This document shows positions 43,114 to 54,184 of a stretch of 64,000 nucleotides of DNA, piece by piece (positions within the stretch are counted from its first letter, which is position 1; each line of letters begins with the position of its first letter). Position numbers and translations under genes: made by a program. The stretch is taken from contig JAULSR010000003.1 in the NCBI GenBank assembly GCA_030512295.1, forward strand, positions 496,001-560,000, in the 5' to 3' direction. The stretch is from Bombardia bombarda. Taxonomy: Eukaryota; Ascomycota; Sordariomycetes; Sordariales; Lasiosphaeriaceae. Under the pieces are notes generated by a model that saw nothing but the letters and a program-made list of their open reading frames with translations, was not told the DNA's origin and did not search any database.

Positions 43114-45639
43114 TCAGGCCGCCTTGACCTTTGGCAGAAACATGTCACCATTCCATCCGTAAGCTCGGTGCAGCCTCCTGCCATATCGTCGCGCGACGAA
43201 GAAAGGGATCTTGCCATGCGGATGCGGCTCATGGAACTGGATGCTTCGCTCGACGTCCGGCTTCGTGGGCTGAAAATGCCATACCGACCCGTACAGCTTC
43301 GAGGCAGCAAAACCCGCGGCCTGCATAGCGTGGAGAAAGTTGGGCCATGCCACCTCACCCGCCGTCGTTCCGGCGGTCGGGTCGAAGAAGAGGATCCGGA
43401 AGACCTTAAGAGAACGGTCATCGACCGTGAATCGAGGTTTTAGATGCTCCACCGGCTGGGAATCTGCTGCATTGTCGTCTACCGTCACAGCCGCGCTCGC
43501 TACCCCGCGCGTTTTAGCCTTTGTCTTTGCAGACGCGGCGGCCAGGACTTCACTTCGAGCAGACGGTGGCTCCGGGCCTAGATGAAGCCCCGAAAGCGGC
43601 TCTGAGAGCTTATCTGCGCCAGCGGCTACGCCTTGTCCCGTTTTCTCCTTGGCGCTAGCTGCCGGCTCGATCCACTCGGGTGTGCGCTGAAGGAGGCGCG
43701 GCTGCGAGAGAAGTCGCTGGAGGGTGGTACCATCTAAGCTCCTGGCCCCGGAGCGGACACGCTCGTCGGTCTTGGCCCAAAACTTGTCGAGGTGGGCCTC
43801 GGCGGCGCGCAATTTGCTGACGTTGGCCTTGGTAGGGCGCTTGCCCACGGGATACTCAAACTTCTTGTCAGAGGGATCTCCGAAGGGGGTGATGGCAGCA
43901 ATGTTACTGACGCGGAGGGCGCCCCTGACGCGTTGCAGAGGATGATTAGGATCGCAAAACTCGCTCTCGAAGGCACCGATGCGCTCTGATAGGGCTATTT
44001 TGAACTCTCTGGCCCAGGGCTGGTAGATTTCGAGCTGCCGCATACACTCGCCAACGATGGAGCAGTCACCAATAAGCCGTACGTGGTATGCCGATATGAG
44101 TTCACGTGCCTGCGGCTCTGCCTTGATCAGCCTGTCCAGCTCGTCAACCACGTTCGACAGTCGGCAAAAGGACAGGGCCTCGCCATTATCCCACATCGTA
44201 TTTAGCAGCCACAACAGCTGGCCCGACGCGGTATCTATCTCGGTACTTGGACGCGGCCCACCGCCGACGTAGCAGTCTCGGATCTGCGGCGATGCGCGGA
44301 AGGTCCTCGCGAATTGGATGAGCTGGCATCCGACTACTTGATCTAGATAGTAACGGAACTTGAGCAGTGCTGCCAAATACGGCTCTGGCAGGTCCTCGAG
44401 TGGCGAAATCTGGGCAGCGAACTGGCGTTGAAGCTTGCGCAGCTGCTGTGCCTGGTGGTGAATCTCCGAGAACAACTCGAGCTGCGTGAACGCCTGGAGC
44501 AGGACGTTGGCGATGAGCTCGCACCAAATATTACCCTCAGGCGAGGGTCTCACGGGCAGCCAAGGTTTGCCCTTGACGTCTTTCAATATCTTTGGACAGT
44601 GGTCTCTCATTTCATACATGTAGTCGGCAAAGTAGCCTGGGTCCTCGCGCAGGGCCCAGACGTGGTCCTCGGCGAGTGCTTTCCGGGCGGCCAGCAGCTT
44701 CTCAATCTTCTCCAAGTCTAAGTCCTCGGGGACTCTGTAAGGAGCCTCTTCTGCCATGATGGTAAGGAAGGTGAGGCCAGAGGCGTCCTTGGCGTCCTTC
44801 AAACGTGGCTCTGTTTGGATCGGATAGGCGTTGCTGACCAGCTCGTCATGTGGGATGTCGTGCAATATTTGCTGGCAACACTCAACGAGGAACTCTAGCA
44901 GACGGTCTTGGGACTCAAGAATCAGGAGTCCCTCGCCGGGGTAAAACTGTTTACAGCTTTCCATCCAGCCACGGGCATCCTCGTCCTGGTCCCAATTAAC
45001 CAGTCTACCGTAGTCAGCATCCCGCGTTACGCCATTTAAGACTATGTGATGTCCATCTAAGATGTTGGGTATGATGGCCAAACATAATAAGCCAAGATGC
45101 ATCACGTCGCCATCGGCGGCAGCGAAAACGCTCGGATGGGTTCGACCTCGGGCATTGAGTAACAGAAGTAATGCCTTGGGCTTGCATAGGTCCTCCTGGT
45201 TGATGTAAGGCCACATGAAGCAGCCACGGAGATGGACGGGGAAGCTATTTATCCTTGTGGCGTACTTGTAGAAGACTTTGAACTCGGGGCGGTGTGTGAT
45301 GGGCATCCCCGGCCAGGCCTTCAGCAAGACCGCCAGCCGCTGTGTCCTGGTCTTCTTATCCCACCGTTTCTGAATCGTGGCTTCATGGCGCTCCAGAATG
45401 TCGTGTAGTGTGCGTTGGTTAGCTAACAACTTCGCTGATCTTGTTCCCGCTTCGCACCGCGCCTCGGCTGGGCTCATCGCTTTTGGGCCGATCACTCCGC
45501 TGGAGGAGAAAAGAGCCAGTAGACGATCAGTCTCGAAGTCGTCAATGTTACCAACGGAAAGATCAAGGTCAGCAATCCGAGTATGTTCTGAACGCGATCC
45601 GAATGGGTTAAATGTGTATCCCGCTTGGGTGGGTTCCAT
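43114..45639 (-). CDS. Fungal orphan protein ('ipa'-type), possible HicA-like C-terminal domain
   Basis: One uninterrupted exon of 841 residues, ATG 45639. I recall similar large proteins from Fusarium and relatives under the uninformative name 'ipa protein'; no function is established. Residues 1 to about 640 are mostly helical, with Trp/Tyr-rich stretches (HEATIQKRWDKKTRTQRL, LRGCFMWPYINQEDLC, VWALREDPGYFADYMYEM) and no signal peptide or membrane segment. A low-complexity Ala/Ser/Lys linker (about 650-735) leads to a compact C-terminus of about 105 residues: WPNFLHAMQAAGFAASKLYG, SVWHFQP, RSIQFHEPHPHGKIPF, ARRYGRRLHRAYGW. Its order (helix, 'GS..H/F' strand, then a His-Pro strand and a basic helix) resembles the small HicA mRNA-interferase/dsRBD-like fold. 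That is inference only. The long intact frame suggests selection. Next to a gene-free, repeat-bearing stretch. Confidence 0.75.
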   Translation of the reverse strand: MEPTQAGYTFNPFGSRSEHTRIADLDLSVGNIDDFETDRLLALFSSSGVIGPKAMSPAEARCEAGTRSAKLLANQRTLHDILERHEATIQKRWDKKTRTQRLAVLLKAWPGMPITHRPEFKVFYKYATRINSFPVHLRGCFMWPYINQEDLCKPKALLLLLNARGRTHPSVFAAADGDVMHLGLLCLAIIPNILDGHHIVLNGVTRDADYGRLVNWDQDEDARGWMESCKQFYPGEGLLILESQDRLLEFLVECCQQILHDIPHDELVSNAYPIQTEPRLKDAKDASGLTFLTIMAEEAPYRVPEDLDLEKIEKLLAARKALAEDHVWALREDPGYFADYMYEMRDHCPKILKDVKGKPWLPVRPSPEGNIWCELIANVLLQAFTQLELFSEIHHQAQQLRKLQRQFAAQISPLEDLPEPYLAALLKFRYYLDQVVGCQLIQFARTFRASPQIRDCYVGGGPRPSTEIDTASGQLLWLLNTMWDNGEALSFCRLSNVVDELDRLIKAEPQARELISAYHVRLIGDCSIVGECMRQLEIYQPWAREFKIALSERIGAFESEFCDPNHPLQRVRGALRVSNIAAITPFGDPSDKKFEYPVGKRPTKANVSKLRAAEAHLDKFWAKTDERVRSGARSLDGTTLQRLLSQPRLLQRTPEWIEPAASAKEKTGQGVAAGADKLSEPLSGLHLGPEPPSARSEVLAAASAKTKAKTRGVASAAVTVDDNAADSQPVEHLKPRFTVDDRSLKVFRILFFDPTAGTTAGEVAWPNFLHAMQAAGFAASKLYGSVWHFQPTKPDVERSIQFHEPHPHGKIPFFVARRYGRRLHRAYGWNGDMFLPKVKAA

Positions 45640-46397
45640 ATTGACGGTAGGTTTCTAGTTCATTCAGAGCGCCGACTGATTCCTTGTTGTAGTTATAGAG
45701 AGAATACTTCGTATGGCGCAGAACAATCTAGCCCTAGTCTGATTATCTAAAGAGCCTGATCGGTACCCACTGGACCAGCTGACTTTCTGTACATCTGGAA
45801 AAGTGGGGCCTGGGGGATGTATATCTGCGATTTTCATGAACGGTTGGCCAACCGATCATATTTTACTATTTGGCCAACTGATCAAAAATGCGATTTCAGG
45901 GGTGTTTGTTAAACCTTTTATAGGTAGTTAAGCGAGCCATTTTAAGCGAAATGAAAAGCTACATCACGAAAATCGTCCATCGCGTTAATAGGCGGCAAAT
46001 TAACTAGAAGGTAAAAGCACCCAAAAATAATGCAAAATAACCGCGTGCACGGCCTTTTTCCGCAACTGGACCCAGTGAGTTACCGATCAGGGCCTTAGCG
46101 TGGTTCTTTGAACCAGGAAAAGGCCCTAATCAAATCTTGAGCTTCTGACCTCAAAACATCGGAAAACTAGATTTCAACGCTGAGAATTTACTACACTAGT
46201 GACTGACAAAAGCTCTATATATCAAAGACGTTTTTATTTCATGAAAGTCCGTCGTTGTGTGCTTAACTTGCGCAGTTTTGACCGGTACCCCTATCCTAAT
46301 GTGACGGGCTGAACCTTGGGTGTATTTTATGATAATTGTGGTTGCGCGTCGGAGCTAACTAGGGTTTTATCCCTGGGAAGGCTGACTAAGGTGCACG

Positions 46398-46422
46398 GGT
46401 CAACCTGACTAATAGGTTGACC
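46398..46422. repeat. 9-bp inverted repeat with 7-bp spacer
   Basis: GGTCAACCT and its perfect complement AGGTTGACC flank seven bases. It lies 40 bp from the 20 bp palindrome. Confidence 0.8.
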
Positions 46423-46462
46423 AAGGAGCTCCGCATGCACAGACCATATATGTCACGTGCCG

Positions 46463-46482
46463 GCGCCTTGGCGCCAAGGCGC
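46463..46482. repeat. 20-bp perfect GC-rich palindrome
   Basis: GCGCCTTGGCGCCAAGGCGC reads the same on both strands with no spacer. It sits in an otherwise AT-leaning gene-free stretch, just after a CACGTG E-box-like hexamer. Confidence 0.9.
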
Positions 46483-48165
46483 TAGTACCCCACAAACCTA
46501 ACGACCAACGCTAACAATTAAACCAGGGCTGGGTTGTAGTAGAAAGACCGAGCCAGGCTTCCTGACGATAAAAACACAATGCCCGTAGTCGAAATAATGT
46601 CAGACACAAATCGATTTTAGAATACAAGTACAGTCTTTTACGCAAACGTATAATCAGAAATGCATCAACCTCCGACATAAACAGCATGAAACATAATTAC
46701 TTTTTCATCGCGGATGACAGATTTGCTGGGGCGGGAGAGTTTATGCTGAACGCGTTCATCCTTTCTACGAGTGCCCCTTTTTTCGTTGCTAGCGAGACAA
46801 GGCCATTACTCACTGGCGGCTGGAGTGACACGTAAATGATAAAGTACTCACTCCATCAAGGGAGAGAAAGAAGCACGCTCAGCGATCTCTGAAACGACTA
46901 CTATGCCAGAAAGCACAGGTGACTGACTTGGTAGGTAGTAGTACCTTACAGAGTCTGTAAGTCCACCAATCCACGAGAACCCTGACGGCCAAGCTGTCAT
47001 CTTCATCCGAATACTGAGTTTAAGGTTCTTTTATTTCTTATAAGCACATCGGTATGTGCTCAAGCTGTAGTATTCATAGTATACCTTAGCTTTGAAGGTC
47101 TACTTCAAATGACAGACACACAACATCACCAGTCATGACTTTCAGCTTGAGTGGTGCTGCTCAGCAAAGTCACCAAGCAGCCAAGCTCCCAAGTTACCAA
47201 AGCCCTAACAAGCGAGAGCAGCTTGAATCCCATCACGTTGTGACCACGTGTATTTCTTATCAAGAGCAAACTGCCAGCTCAAAGACACGTCAAGATACCC
47301 ACAATCGTTCATTCACTCATAGGAGGTGGGACGAGTGAGTTAAACTTCCAAGCTACATTCAATTTAAACACAGCACTCCAAGCAAGCGAGTGTATTCTAT
47401 GCTCCTCGACCTATGAGCAATGCAGTCATCCATCTGTCCGTCCGTACTCCCATCCATCAACTCCCCGCTCAAGGCTGATATCGCCAGCCAGCACAAAGAT
47501 ATATCTTCCATAAAAAGAGTGCATTTCATGAAATGATTGGTATGAATAATGAATAATGACGAATGTGGCGTACGTACGAATCGTACTAGTGGTATCATTG
47601 AGTCCCCGGTCCTGGCTCCCTTTCCCCTATTCCCCAATCGACAAAAGAAAACAACACCATAAAACAACTGCTGAACGAACTTGTTCTGTCCGGCTTCCCC
47701 CCTATTTCCTCCCACAAGCTTCCGCTGACAAGCCTGTTTTAACAAACACCTAATGACGCCGTCCGAATGAATATGCATGCAATGCTGACAATCCCGTGCT
47801 GCGCCTGCCATTTGTTGTTTGTTGCTTGTTGCTTGGTGTTTCTTCGTCCTCCCATATTCGGGAGATGATGACCCTCTCCGCACACACACATGTACTTCTT
47901 CAACTCGACGGTGATCGGCCATGACTGGAGCCTCATCCACATACCCTAGCATGCCGAGAGGTTGGTAGCAAATGTAGCCAAGCCAACAGTTAGTCCTGCA
48001 CCGCCTCCTCCCATCCTCCATCCTCCACCGCATTCGTGTTCGCGCTCATATTCGCATCCGAGTTGTACCCCTACCAACCCGCATAGTAGCAAACAACCCC
48101 CCTTTTCCTCCCCTCCTCTTCTCACACCTCTCCCACCACCACATCGTACATCGTGACACTCACAA

Positions 48166-50139
48166 TCACACAAGCCGAAGGTAGTCACAAAACAACACCC
48201 CCCACCCCCACCCCCCATCAACATTAACCCACCGGCCCCCCTCCACCGCGCTCTCCCACCCCATCATGACCGCCAACAACCTGCACCCGACCGCGCTGAC
48301 CGTGCAAACCACCACGTCGCTCGCGTCCGCCAGCACCGCCAGGTCCATGACGTACGCGCGCCCCATCAGGCTCCTAAGCCGAATGGTCTCGGGCGACGTA
48401 GCGCGCCTGACTGCCGCCCCCTCGAACCCCTTGATCGTCCCCGCCAAGTTCGCCCCGTTCGCCGACCTCGTCCCCAGGTTCCAGAACATGGCTGCAAAAA
48501 ATCCGCCCTCCCAGCCGAACGTCTCATCAACAAACTTGCGCATGACGTGGCGGTCCGGCGCCTCTTCTTGAGCATTCGAGGTCTGTTTACTGGCCAGCTT
48601 GATGCGCAGCTGCGCGGGGCGTGACCAGCCCGCGAACTCGGCCGCGTCGTGGACCACGGGGTCGTCGGACGCGAGGACCACAAAACTCTGCTGCTTTGCG
48701 GCGGCATCGTCACCGCTGGCGGTGAGCCTGCGGTCGATGGCATCGCGCGCCACCTCGGCGTACTTGTTGAGCGGCACGTACGAGTCGCGGTACTGGTACT
48801 CAAGCGGGTGGCGGTCGCCGCGGCGGACGTGCACGCCCACGATCAGCCCGTTGTGCTTGCCCTTGGTGTTGGGCACCATGCGGCGCGCCATGAGCTCGCG
48901 CACGCGCGTGTCCACGTAGTCGCCGTCTTCTTTGATCAGGCGGAAGAGGGCGTTATAGCCCGCGCGGGTGAGGGCGAACGTGGCTTTGCGGGCTGCTGGG
49001 GTGAGGTTGAGGGATGATAATAGAGGGTCCCCTCCTTCGGTCATGGTGGTGTCGGGGTTGTTGTTGAGAGCAGTGGTAGTGCTACTGGTGCTGCTGGCTG
49101 CCGGGCGGGTGTCAAATATCTCGGCAGCGGTTGCGGCTGATACGACAAGATGGCGAGCCTGGCGGGGACAGGGGAGCATCTCATGCCGCGGAGGTGGCTC
49201 ACACTTTTGAGATGGCGGCGCTTGGAAGATTTCTGTGTAGCTGCCATACGCCCAGCGGGTGTCGTCGATGAAGAAGGCCCGCCCTTCGTGCTTGGCCAGA
49301 CCATACGCTGTCCAGAGCATCAACAGCGTCTTGCCCAGGCCTGCGTCGGCGGACTCGAGCACAAAAGTCATGCTTCTCTCGCACACGGGCTTCTCGATCG
49401 GTATCCCCTCGTTGCTTTCTCCGACCAGACCACTGGGCTTCAGCCCACTCCCACTGGCCTGGTGCTGCCTGCCGTGGCCGAGATAGCCCGCCTTCTCAGC
49501 CTCCCTCACATCGATAAAGTTGGCGTCTGTCGAGTCCAGCCGGAAGCCCAAATACGCTTGCTGCAAGCCGTGGCTCTGTGACCTGAGATCATGCACCCGC
49601 TCCGACACCTCGTGGCATTTTGCGCACATGTCGGTATACTGACTGATGCTCAGGGGGAAGTCGTGGTTGGGCGGTATCGAGACGGTCCATCGCGGCCGGC
49701 CGCGCCCGTCGGTCACTGCCACAGGCGTGGGGAAGTCTGGTAAGTCATCCTGCGCCACCATCTCGTACTGGTCGGACGGGCCCGTCGCCCACGCAGGCAG
49801 CACCGGTATCGACACCGGTCCTCCATGGTACAAAACCCACCTTACGACGGTGTAGATACAGAAGGCACCAAAAGCCCAGAAGGTGTAGCGGATGATTCTG
49901 CTGGGGCGCATGAGACCGGCAAGGCCCTTTTGGGGCTTTCTGAGGGGAGGAGAGAGTGATGGCAGGCCTGGAGAAGGAGGAGGCGAGAAGACCAGATGGT
50001 TGAATGTGAAGCGGGATGAGGTTGATGAGAGAGGACCCTTGTCGTGGTTGTAGGAGGCGGCTCGTCGGAGGTTGATGCGGGGGGTTGACATGGCCATTTT
50101 GGAGTGCGAGGTCCTGCTGAGGTCGAGGGTCGGGGGCAT
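48166..50139 (-). CDS. GT23 (FUT8-like) type II membrane glycosyltransferase
   Basis: One exon, 657 residues from ATG 50139 (an ATG at 50097 is a possible alternative). A basic, Ser/Pro-rich N-tail precedes a single membrane segment (about 82-104), then a long lumenal part: type II Golgi topology. The second half matches the alpha-1,6-fucosyltransferase (FUT8/NodZ, GT23) fold: IVGVHVRRGDR with Arg439, Arg440 and Asp442 in the place of human FUT8 Arg365, Arg366 and Asp368; VVLASDDP (Asp492-Asp493) for the ATDDP pair; and VVVCTVSAVGCR (Ser615) for the CTFSS loop. These bind GDP-fucose in FUT8, so a GDP-sugar donor is likely. The region around 160-330 (CAKCHEVSERVH, KPVCERSMTFVLESADAG LGKT) is fungus-specific. 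Fucose is rare in ascomycetes, so the true donor and acceptor are open. Confidence 0.82.
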   Translation of the reverse strand: MPPTLDLSRTSHSKMAMSTPRINLRRAASYNHDKGPLSSTSSRFTFNHLVFSPPPSPGLPSLSPPLRKPQKGLAGLMRPSRIIRYTFWAFGAFCIYTVVRWVLYHGGPVSIPVLPAWATGPSDQYEMVAQDDLPDFPTPVAVTDGRGRPRWTVSIPPNHDFPLSISQYTDMCAKCHEVSERVHDLRSQSHGLQQAYLGFRLDSTDANFIDVREAEKAGYLGHGRQHQASGSGLKPSGLVGESNEGIPIEKPVCERSMTFVLESADAGLGKTLLMLWTAYGLAKHEGRAFFIDDTRWAYGSYTEIFQAPPSQKCEPPPRHEMLPCPRQARHLVVSAATAAEIFDTRPAASSTSSTTTALNNNPDTTMTEGGDPLLSSLNLTPAARKATFALTRAGYNALFRLIKEDGDYVDTRVRELMARRMVPNTKGKHNGLIVGVHVRRGDRHPLEYQYRDSYVPLNKYAEVARDAIDRRLTASGDDAAAKQQSFVVLASDDPVVHDAAEFAGWSRPAQLRIKLASKQTSNAQEEAPDRHVMRKFVDETFGWEGGFFAAMFWNLGTRSANGANLAGTIKGFEGAAVRRATSPETIRLRSLMGRAYVMDLAVLADASDVVVCTVSAVGCRLLAVMMGWESAVEGGRWVNVDGGWGWGVLFCDYLRLV

Positions 50140-53100
50140 CTTCGAGGTTTTGGCAAGGGATGACACCCAGCTAACTCCCAGCGGAGTTATGGCCAAGGTA
50201 GGCGGTGGGGTAAGGGTGGTGGTGATTTAACAGACAAGTTCATGTGTAGTTATTGCTGCTGGTATCGATGGTGATGTTGGTGTTGGTGTTGATGTTGAAA
50301 GAAGATGGCAAAGCAGTCCTTTTGGGGGGTCGTCTGAAGGGAGTTGCTCATCCGTCTGCTTTTGGCGTTTGTGTTGTTCCTGGCAGGACCCTTGGAAAGG
50401 CGGCGCATCCGCAAATCAAAATCTCTTGTCGAGCTTTGAAGGGGCACAACGTCATTCGAGATTCCAGTCCAGTGCCGGGCCCCGGCCTCCCTCCTCTTAT
50501 CTCGAGGACCCCAAGTCCGGATAGGCAGGTCAGGCCAGGTACCCTTATTTGCACTGAGCAGAGATCAGAGCGGATTTCCAATTTTCCGCCGTGGCATCAA
50601 ACCAAAACGAGTCAATAACAGACGTGACAACTCCACCCGGGCCGTTGGAATTGGACAAGTTTGGCGGCGATCCCCAAGGACGGTCTGCAAGGGTCTCAAA
50701 CGGCGCTAACTGATAGCCAATATACAGAGTAATAAGTATCGAAATAGGATGGAAGGGAAACCTGGATATCTATTGAATAGTTGGATATTTCGGGATTGTA
50801 CGGTACGGAGTATAGCTGGTCACGCAGACGCCGACGCAAATAAGATGCAGATGATGCAGATGCAGATAGAGATGCAGATATTGGTAAAAAATGGTATTAC
50901 TAGACAGGAGTGGTTCTAGTGCGGTGCTTCTTCCGAGGACGAGGTAAGCGAGTGACGTGCGGATTGAATGATGCGCGTCAAAGCAGAAAGGCCGTTTGAA
51001 CGAAGGGGTGGGTATCCGAGGGAGGCCCAGCCGTCGTGTCAGTGATGCCGGTGGTGTCTTGTGTGTCTCTTGTCCTACATCCAAACTTCAGACCGAGGCT
51101 GACAGGTCAAGAAAGCGAGGGTTGGTGTTGGTGGAGGGGTCTGACGGTTTCTCTGTTCCACGAGATAGAGATACTACAGGATAGGGCGGGACGGTCGTGC
51201 CTTCCTTCCAGGATGCTGTTCGAAACCCGCAAACGGCGGCTGTGTAATGTGTGATGCGTGCCTGCCTGCTTTGAAGATCCCCAAGGCACCGGGGTCAACC
51301 AACTCCCCAGGTGGTCTAGCGGATGCAATAAGAGCAGATCTTAACCCTCGTCCTGTTCAGAGCACATGTGATTAGTCACTCTCCCTTGACAAAGTTGTTC
51401 ATTACTGCCCCCAGCCCCCAGCCCCCAGCCCCATGGTCAATTTCATTGTTGGGTCCATCCGCCCTTCAAAACAAGACGAGATGGAAAACCTGAAAATACC
51501 ATGCAAGAAAGAAAGGTCCAAATCAAGGGTCTTGTTGAGTCCAGCAGCTGACCCGTGCTTGCCTTGCTTGCCTCCCCCCTCGCTTCTCTTTTCACTCCCC
51601 TTTTGCCCTGGGACCGACGACGATCCCTATATGACCCCTGTCGCATCTGAAACGCCCTAAGGACCGGGAGTCGTGGAACAGTCAGCCAATCATAGACAAG
51701 AAGCGACGCCATCCCGTTGATCCTCACCCCTCCCCGCCCAGTTGTGCCCCGCAATGTCGGGACCCTGGCCCCTGGCCCGCTTGGCCTGCCTGGTCAAGTG
51801 GTCATGGAATGTACCGTTTGTAAGTCGACCAATTGGGTTCTCAGCCTCCCCATTTTGGTGCATTTGGCGGGGCAGACCGACAAGACCGACAGACGTCTCT
51901 CTGCACTCTGGGGGATGACGATTTATGGCGACGAATAGAGACATAGAGAAGGAGAAAAAAAAGAGGCGCTGCCGGTGTGCAATGCAAGTAAGCACGGCGC
52001 AGATAGGTGTTCGCCATTGATTCGCCCCGCGGATGGACGGGGGCTCTTCTGCATCCTGCTGCTGGACGCTGAGACCTACATAGCACATCCCATGCGCCGG
52101 ATGGGCTCCGAGAAGAAGTGATCAAGAAATCCTATCCTGCGACCTACACCGGCAATGCTGTGTTACGGCCAAGCAACAACACCCTTTTCGTTTTTCTCTT
52201 TGCCCGTTGGTTGGTTGGTGGTAGTCTAAATCGCATTCTGGGGCTGACGCTGCGTCCAATTACCATCATGCTACGATTACCATCCTTTTCTAGTCGATAC
52301 GACTCTGCAGACGCAGTGTCGCGTACACGAACGGCGATCCAAAACTTCGCTGCCGTGGCAGCCAACATGCATGGCGCTTGCAAACGCGGTGAAGAACCGG
52401 GCAGCTGTAAATCAGATATCTGATAGGTGATTTTTTTTTACGGAAAACCTCGTGCTATGTAATGCAAACGGGTCTTCTTCAACGGCCGCCACATCCTGGT
52501 ATCGGGCCGTGTCCCGTTGTGTGTGTCCCGTATGTTCCAGAAGAAAAGAAGACGGGCTCTTTATTTTACCCTTTGAGCATTTCTCGGTTTTGGTACACTG
52601 TACCATTCGTAGACCGGGTTGACGACAAGTGACCACGGCGGGCTCAACGGGATTACCAGCCGCTAGGACTTTACCTCAAACCTCCATCTTGATTGCAATA
52701 ATAGCCGAGAACCCGACATTGATATGACTGCAAACACGTCTGCATCTAAAGATAGCATCTCCACGATAAACTTGATGTGAAAGGCTCTTTATCATCACCA
52801 CTTTAGATCACTTGAGCAGACCATAGAGTAAAAGAGTATCTAGAAATAGACATGGCACTTGATATCTGCCCTTTCCCATCTCTTGCCATGACCGTGAGGC
52901 GGCATGTCGTATGTTGGCTGGCTGGCTGGCTGCATATGACACCTCAAAAATCGGATACAAACAAACAAACCAACAAACAAACCTACCATGAGCAACATTA
53001 CCGTCACTGACTGACTTTTATCAGGAATAATGCACCTGATGAACACACATTTACTTTGAAACTTTAGTTGAAATCCCCACCACTCACCTTTATGCCCACT

Positions 53101-54184
53101 CACTCACCCACATCCACGCTCACTCCCACAACTTTTCACCTCATCTCATCATCCTCATGAATAAAATATAAAACTTGTATAAAATTACCACTCGCTTGCT
53201 TGCTTGCTCACCTGCTCGCTCGCTCTCACCACGACGCATATACACATGTCATCCCCCTTTTAAGTCATACTCCCTCCCCCACCCTGATTGCACCCTTGAG
53301 AGATAAATGCCATCAACTAACTAGCTTTTGAGATAATCATTATGAGCCACTCTCTGTTTGTTGCTTCCCCCCTGTTCCAATAAGATAGTACAATATATCA
53401 TTACACGACACGACAGTCATAAAAGACAGCGTATCCCCCACCTCACAGCATCAGTACCTGCTTTTTTGCACGCCCGTTCATACATCCCCCCCTCCTCCCC
53501 CCATCGCACCATTCCATCAGCCCAGCAGCAGCACCAGCAGCACAGATACAGATAGACATTAACGACCACCACATCAGCCAGCCAGTCTGCTCATCTCAAA
53601 AGTTGGGAAAACAAACAAGCACGAAAAACACTGTGAAATCCTAAAACATCCCAACCAGACCAACTGTTTTGGTCTGGTCATATTTTTGCTTGCTTGCATG
53701 CAGCTATTCACCACCACCACCACCACCGCTCCATACAAGAGAAGAACCCATCATTCCTTCCCGCTCATTGTATGTGCGTGTGTAGAACCCCCCATTATTC
53801 CCATCGTCTCCCAAGTGATAAAAACCCTAAAATACATAACCAGCAAAAAGGTATATAACGCAACCGCTTTCACCAATCTCACACACAGACACTGACTGGT
53901 TGATGATTCCTTGCCTTTCCTGCCGAGAATATTCGCTAGGAAATCCACCAAAAAAAAAAAGACCGACGAAAAAGGGAAAAAAAAGAAATTCGGGTATAAG
54001 ACAAATGAACAATCCCACATCCCAAGACAGGAGAGCGAGGTAGCAAACGAAGAGAGAGAGACAAAAGAAAAAAGAAGAAACATATTCACCAGTCCTGCAC
54101 CTTGCATGCCTGATCCTACCATCCCAGACAGTCAAATATGTCCTCGACTCATGCCTCAGTCGCCTGGCAGCTCGCCTATATTCT
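50140..54184. other. Long intergenic region, simple repeats, no supported gene
   Basis: Over 4 kb I find only simple repeats: GGTGTT-type repeats near 50270-50300 and ATGCAG repeats near 50845-50880, both upstream of the GT23-like gene; a CCCCAGC heptamer in three copies near 51410-51432; TTGC/CTCG runs near 53188-53228; and a CACCAC run near 53711-53728. Everything past about 53000 is likely the kinesin 3' region, C/A-rich. A tRNA A-box-like string at about 51310-51322 lacks a B box. Confidence 0.4.

Larger units (their letters stand above)
45640..48165. other. Gene-free region with inverted repeats, possible degenerate mobile element
   Basis: No coding frame is convincing over 2.5 kb. Between about 45780 and 46600 there are repeated TTGGCCAAC boxes (one inside the palindrome GGTTGGCCAACC at about 45843-45854, another near 45872), a 9 bp inverted repeat with 7 bp spacer at 46398-46422, and a 20 bp perfect palindrome at 46463-46482. 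Such a mix is common in worn-out DNA transposons or MITEs, but I found no clear pair of termini, no target-site duplication and no transposase. The right end (47340-48165) is the 3' side of the GT23-like gene. Confidence 0.35.

Noticed and set aside
47359..48033. 224-codon minus-strand frame downstream of the GT23-like gene
   Set aside because: Lies in its 3' region, has no conserved-looking segment and is rich in rare codons.
51308..51365. tRNA A-box-like string TGGTCTAGCGG
   Set aside because: No canonical B box follows and the acceptor stem does not pair; at best a tRNA fragment.
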